Source: Didymodactylos carnosus
Lineage: Eukaryota > Rotifera > Eurotatoria > Philodinida > Philodinidae
Assembly (NCBI GenBank): GCA_905250885.1
Contig: CAJNOQ010000521.1
Coordinates: forward strand, 1-48,115
Direction of reading: 5' to 3'
Length of the DNA: 48,115 bases
Shown: piece by piece, positions 44,883-48,115 of the stretch
Layout of the letters: each line of letters opens with the position of its first letter
How positions within the stretch are numbered: position 1 is the stretch's first letter
Notes under the pieces: generated by a model
Database searches by the model: none
What the model was told of the DNA's origin: nothing
What the model saw: the letters and a program-made list of their open reading frames with translations, nothing else
Made by a program: the position numbers and the translations under genes

Positions 44883-45670
44883 GGAAGAAACAAAACTTCA
44901 CAACAACCATTTTACAAAGCAAAATACATTTATTGCAATCATAGACTGTGCTCATTTAAGTTTTGCTTAGTTATAAAAGAGAATCGCCGTGATTGTGGAC
45001 AAGACAAAAATTGGCACGTGTCACAGAATCACAATGACGCATTTCGTGATAATGACTCATCACAATGGGTATTACTAAAACATGCTAACACAATGATACT
45101 AGTATTCTAGGATACAAGATTCAAAGCTACACGTTTTCGTATTGCTGGGATTCTAGGATGATTCAAAGTGTGAAATGTAATTTGGAGGAAAGGGGCGGAG
45201 CTGGTAAGGTGAGAGTGAGTCTTATACAGCATAATATTAAGCAATCTCTTCCAGTAACTTCAATAGTTTTTACACAAGCCGCATGTATTGTATGCAGTAC
45301 ATGTAACGATGTCACCGGCAGAAAACTAAAGTTCATGCAAAGTCGTGGAAAATGCTTTTTTGTAATCAGCACACTCGATATCTCACAAGATTTTCTATTT
45401 TTTACTTTTTAGCTGCGAATCTGTAGCTGACATCATGTAGATCTAGGGTATCTGTCGTTTTCAATTATAACTTCAATAACTGTTATCAAAATCCTACTTT
45501 CTTGACGATACTACTATATTCAGGCTAATTTTTGATTAACTATTGTCTCGCGCAGGAGATCATATAAAATTCGCATTCGCGGCGAACTGAATTATTCTTT
45601 ACTATTTCGGTATGCAACGTATCTTGATACTGGCTATAGACTTACGATGTTTATCTTTTCTCTCATTACT

Positions 45671-45763
45671 CCAGGTCACCATCTAGGTTAGGTAACGATC
45701 GATTGCGAATACCCTATTATTTTCTAACTAGTTCAGGTCACTATCTAGATCAGGTAAGGATCG
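45671..45763. repeat. Two-copy tandem-like repeat, 61-bp period
   Basis: CCAGGTCACCATCTAGGTTA with following GGTAACGATCG (45671-45701) recurs as TCAGGTCACTATCTAGATCA plus GGTAAGGATCG at 45733-45763. Small local duplication with no assigned role. Confidence 0.5.
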
Positions 45764-46610
45764 TGACTCACTCTTATGTCAACTTTCACCCTCCCCCGAC
45801 ATATACCTCCACTTCGACACTTCCAGGTACATGTTTAGAAATATATGGATGGATTCATTGCAGAAACTCTTCGAAAATAGCTGGCATATAAAACACATCA
45901 GAAATACATAAATAAAAAATTTAGGAACTATCAGTATCTGACTGTTTGAATACATATAAATAAAAATCATAAGAAATTTATATGGTGATCTGAACTAGAG
46001 TTTAAGAGGTATGTTCTATTTTACTAAAGTGTTCTATTTTAGAAAAATTTCAAAGCGCAATATAATGCAGCCAGCCGGCTGCGACTTTGTTCTATATATT
46101 TCTAATTACGAACGGTAGAGGCCATCCACTTAGATGCAGTTATATTTTGGATGTTCACGAAAAATGAAAAAGCGAACAATAGAACTTTCATATACATATT
46201 TTCAGTTTATTCTTGTGTAGGTTAAAAGTGGGAACCGCATAAGACGGAGTTCATTGAGAGGAACCGGACTCAAACTCTCAGCTAACTGTCGCTTGTTGTG
46301 GGAAAGAAAATGGATACTAACTTCCGTTTTCTAACGATTTAATTTCTAGAGGTGTCCCTGAAGAATAACTACCTAATAACAATTGAATTTATTAAGGCAT
46401 CAACATATTGTCCGTGCGGATGTTTTATACAGAAAGAACGCATTTTTGTATCTATGTCATATCAAACACATTCTTTGTTTCCATTCCAAAAATGATGTGA
46501 TGCCTTGTCCCTCGATATTAATCATCTTAGTACGACAACATCTGACGTGTTTGTAGTGAACATTGTTCGAAACAAAAATTGGATTCAAGAAAAAATTTAC
46601 TTTGGGTTTC

Positions 46611-46705
46611 TACAAAACCCCTTTCAGAAACATATGTGTGAGTATCACATAGCTCTTTGGATCTTACAAAGGAGGTGTCACAGTGGGTTAAAGAGTAGTG
46701 GACTA
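46611..46705 (+). repeat. 95-bp direct repeat, right copy
   Basis: Second copy of the 44788-44882 repeat (four mismatches). Upstream, both copies are preceded by ATTGGATT, but here about 26 extra bases lie between ATTGGATT and the repeat, so the homology likely extends further left and has been split by a small indel. Confidence 0.85.
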
Positions 46706-47141
46706 CGTCTGAATAATTCAATAAGCCGGTAAATCAGTATATCAGGCTTGTTTTAGATAACATTAAAGTGAATCTAACCATAAAATCTCTTGACATTCTA
46801 CACTTTCTCCCTTCTTAGTCAGATTAACACTATTGACAACTGACATATGTCATAAAGAGTACTTGATTGAATCAAAAACTCTTATTTGAAATGGGTAGAA
46901 CACGTAAATAGTACCAGTCTTTCGATTCATCTTCAGCACCTTATCGCAGTCTATCATGAACACCTCTTCTACACAGCTCTTTATTTTGATAATAAATGTG
47001 ATATGAAGTCTTCGTAACATAAAGGCAAATATAATCTATGAAAAAAATGTAGCATTTACGAAATGTACATATTGTAGTAATCTACATTCAGACACAAGAA
47101 AAGTCAGATCTAAGTGGAAAAAATATAAAACATGCTCAGTT
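46706..47141. other. No gene recognised; 3' flank of the coiled-coil gene
   Basis: AT-rich DNA between the direct repeat and the stop codon of the minus-strand coiled-coil gene. Confidence 0.5.
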
Positions 47142-48115
47142 TCACACAATAGCGTCAAGTTCGATGTCTTCTTCTTCCTCTTCATTTTCATTATTATCAT
47201 TTGTTGACTGATTTCTATGTATTTTCAATGGTGTGAAGCAGTCGTCAAAATCAATTATACCATAAGCTTTTGCCCACCATGTGATATCTGCTAATGAATC
47301 TTGTTTGATTTGAATATCATGAGTCATGTCATGATAAATGTGCTCTAATTTTCTCTGATCTTTGACCTGAACCGCTTGCGAAAAATCATACAGTGTTTTC
47401 TTAATTAAATCTAATCGTTTTAATTCTTCTTTTTGACATTCATCAAATATTGATGTCGCCCTTTTGTGCCAAGTAATCTCGAGTTCATAATGTTCTTTTT
47501 GAGCGAGTTTGATTTGTTCAGCGATTTTTTGGACAGTTTCAACTCGCCGCGTTTGTTTCCTGACGAGTGTAGATCGATGTTTTTCGAATTTAGATGTATT
47601 GCACATCATATTTTCCAAAGCACAATCGACTTGCTTTAGACTTTCACGAGTTTTGGTAATAGCTTCCCTCAATTGACCTAATCGTTTAGTACAATCATTC
47701 AATGAACTTTGAGCTTCTTTAAATTGTCGTTTGATGTCTTTTGTTCGATAATGTTGCCGCTGATGAGTGAAATGAGCAGTGACGTATATTTCATCGATCG
47801 ACTTTTTATAGCTATCAATCACTGTCTGAATATTTTGAATTCTTTCTTGTTCGACTGAGATTAATTTTTGAATGGATGTCACAGTACTCAGTTGTGCTCG
47901 CTTTGTCGTATGATAACTCGATAGAGTAGACTGATGCCTAATTCTTCGAGACGATGTGATACAGAACTCATTGTAGCCATTACACAGTTGACGATAAACA
48001 TCACGGATATTTTCCATCATTTCGAGTAAATCTTGACTGATTATGTAGCCTAAAACAATAAAAAAAAGAAAAAAGATGAACAGTACACGCTTAAACGTCT
48101 CAACTTACCACCGTG
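47142..48115 (-). CDS. Coiled-coil, probable F-BAR-domain protein (3' part; 5' end outside window)
   Basis: Exons 48049-47142 and a 7-nt piece 48115-48109 that continues past the window edge; the intron 48108-48050 is GT-AG and the phase fits. The visible protein is 304 residues. It begins HGGYIISQDLLEMMENIRDV and is almost wholly helical with Gln/Lys/Glu heptads. The block EITWHKRATSIFDECQKEEL then KRLDLIKKTLYDFSQAV resembles the last helices of F-BAR domains (W-x-x-x-C-x-x-x-Q-x-x-EEERIxFLK type), which bend membranes and bind actin regulators. No SH3 domain follows; the C-terminus is a short acidic stretch (NENEEEEEDIELDAIV). I infer a PSTPIP/FCH-like protein without SH3, but the N-terminal FCH part is missing here and another coiled-coil family cannot be excluded. 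Confidence 0.62.

Noticed and set aside
44788..46705. LTR retrotransposon with 95-bp LTRs
   Set aside because: No TG..CA ends, primer-binding site, or gag/pol frames in the 1.7-kb interval.
1..48115. CRISPR arrays, prokaryotic operons, rRNA genes
   Set aside because: No regularly spaced repeats, no ribosome-binding-site gene strings and no rRNA-like conserved tracts; gene structure is eukaryotic.

Overview
This window is eukaryotic, AT-rich animal DNA. It has compact exons, many GT-AG introns of about 50-85 nt beside a few of 1.5-2.4 kb, a LIM-homeobox gene pair, and a dense scatter of short non-autonomous transposons. An intron-free arginine ADP-ribosyltransferase of a type abundant in bdelloid rotifers, together with the small introns and many low-copy DNA elements, makes a bdelloid rotifer the best guess. 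This is inferred from style and protein resemblance; no marker in the window proves it.

Layout. 1-11 kb: a single-exon ADP-ribosyltransferase (minus, 1177-2022), a RING-type exon remnant, two non-LTR retrotransposon remnants on opposite strands, and several inverted-repeat elements, including a 256-bp piggyBac-type element flanked by TTAA. 11-27 kb: two LIM-homeobox genes of the apterous/Lhx2/9 class arranged tail to tail, one on plus (11060-14058, 5 exons, 413 aa) and one on minus (26962-19715, 5 exons, 429 aa). Exons were joined by eye and all phases agree. The copies share three intron positions but differ by an intron inside LIM2 and by a 5' coding exon in the second gene. Foldback or hAT-like elements lie upstream of gene 1, between the genes, and inside the introns of gene 2. 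27-38.8 kb: no gene found; this is a transposon graveyard with hAT elements (8-bp target duplications), a tRNA-headed SINE-like unit inside a foldback element, and a hAT transposase C-terminal remnant. 38.8-43.5 kb: a 16-exon minus-strand gene for a secreted His/Gly/Tyr-rich protein (627 aa) that I do not recognise. Eleven of its exons are symmetrical phase 1-1, and one intron appears to end in TG rather than AG. Its long intron carries an 844-bp piggyBac-type element. 43.5-47.1 kb: no gene; a hairpin element and a 95-bp near-identical direct repeat 1.7 kb apart. 47.1-48.1 kb: the 3' end of a coiled-coil, probably F-BAR-domain, protein (minus), whose 5' part lies beyond the window.

There is no operon-like logic here. 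The two LIM-homeobox transcription factors are functionally related by descent, and the other genes look unrelated to them. The most promising undescribed item is the modular secreted protein gene. Second is the unusual density of distinct foldback and MITE families around and within the LIM-homeobox pair.
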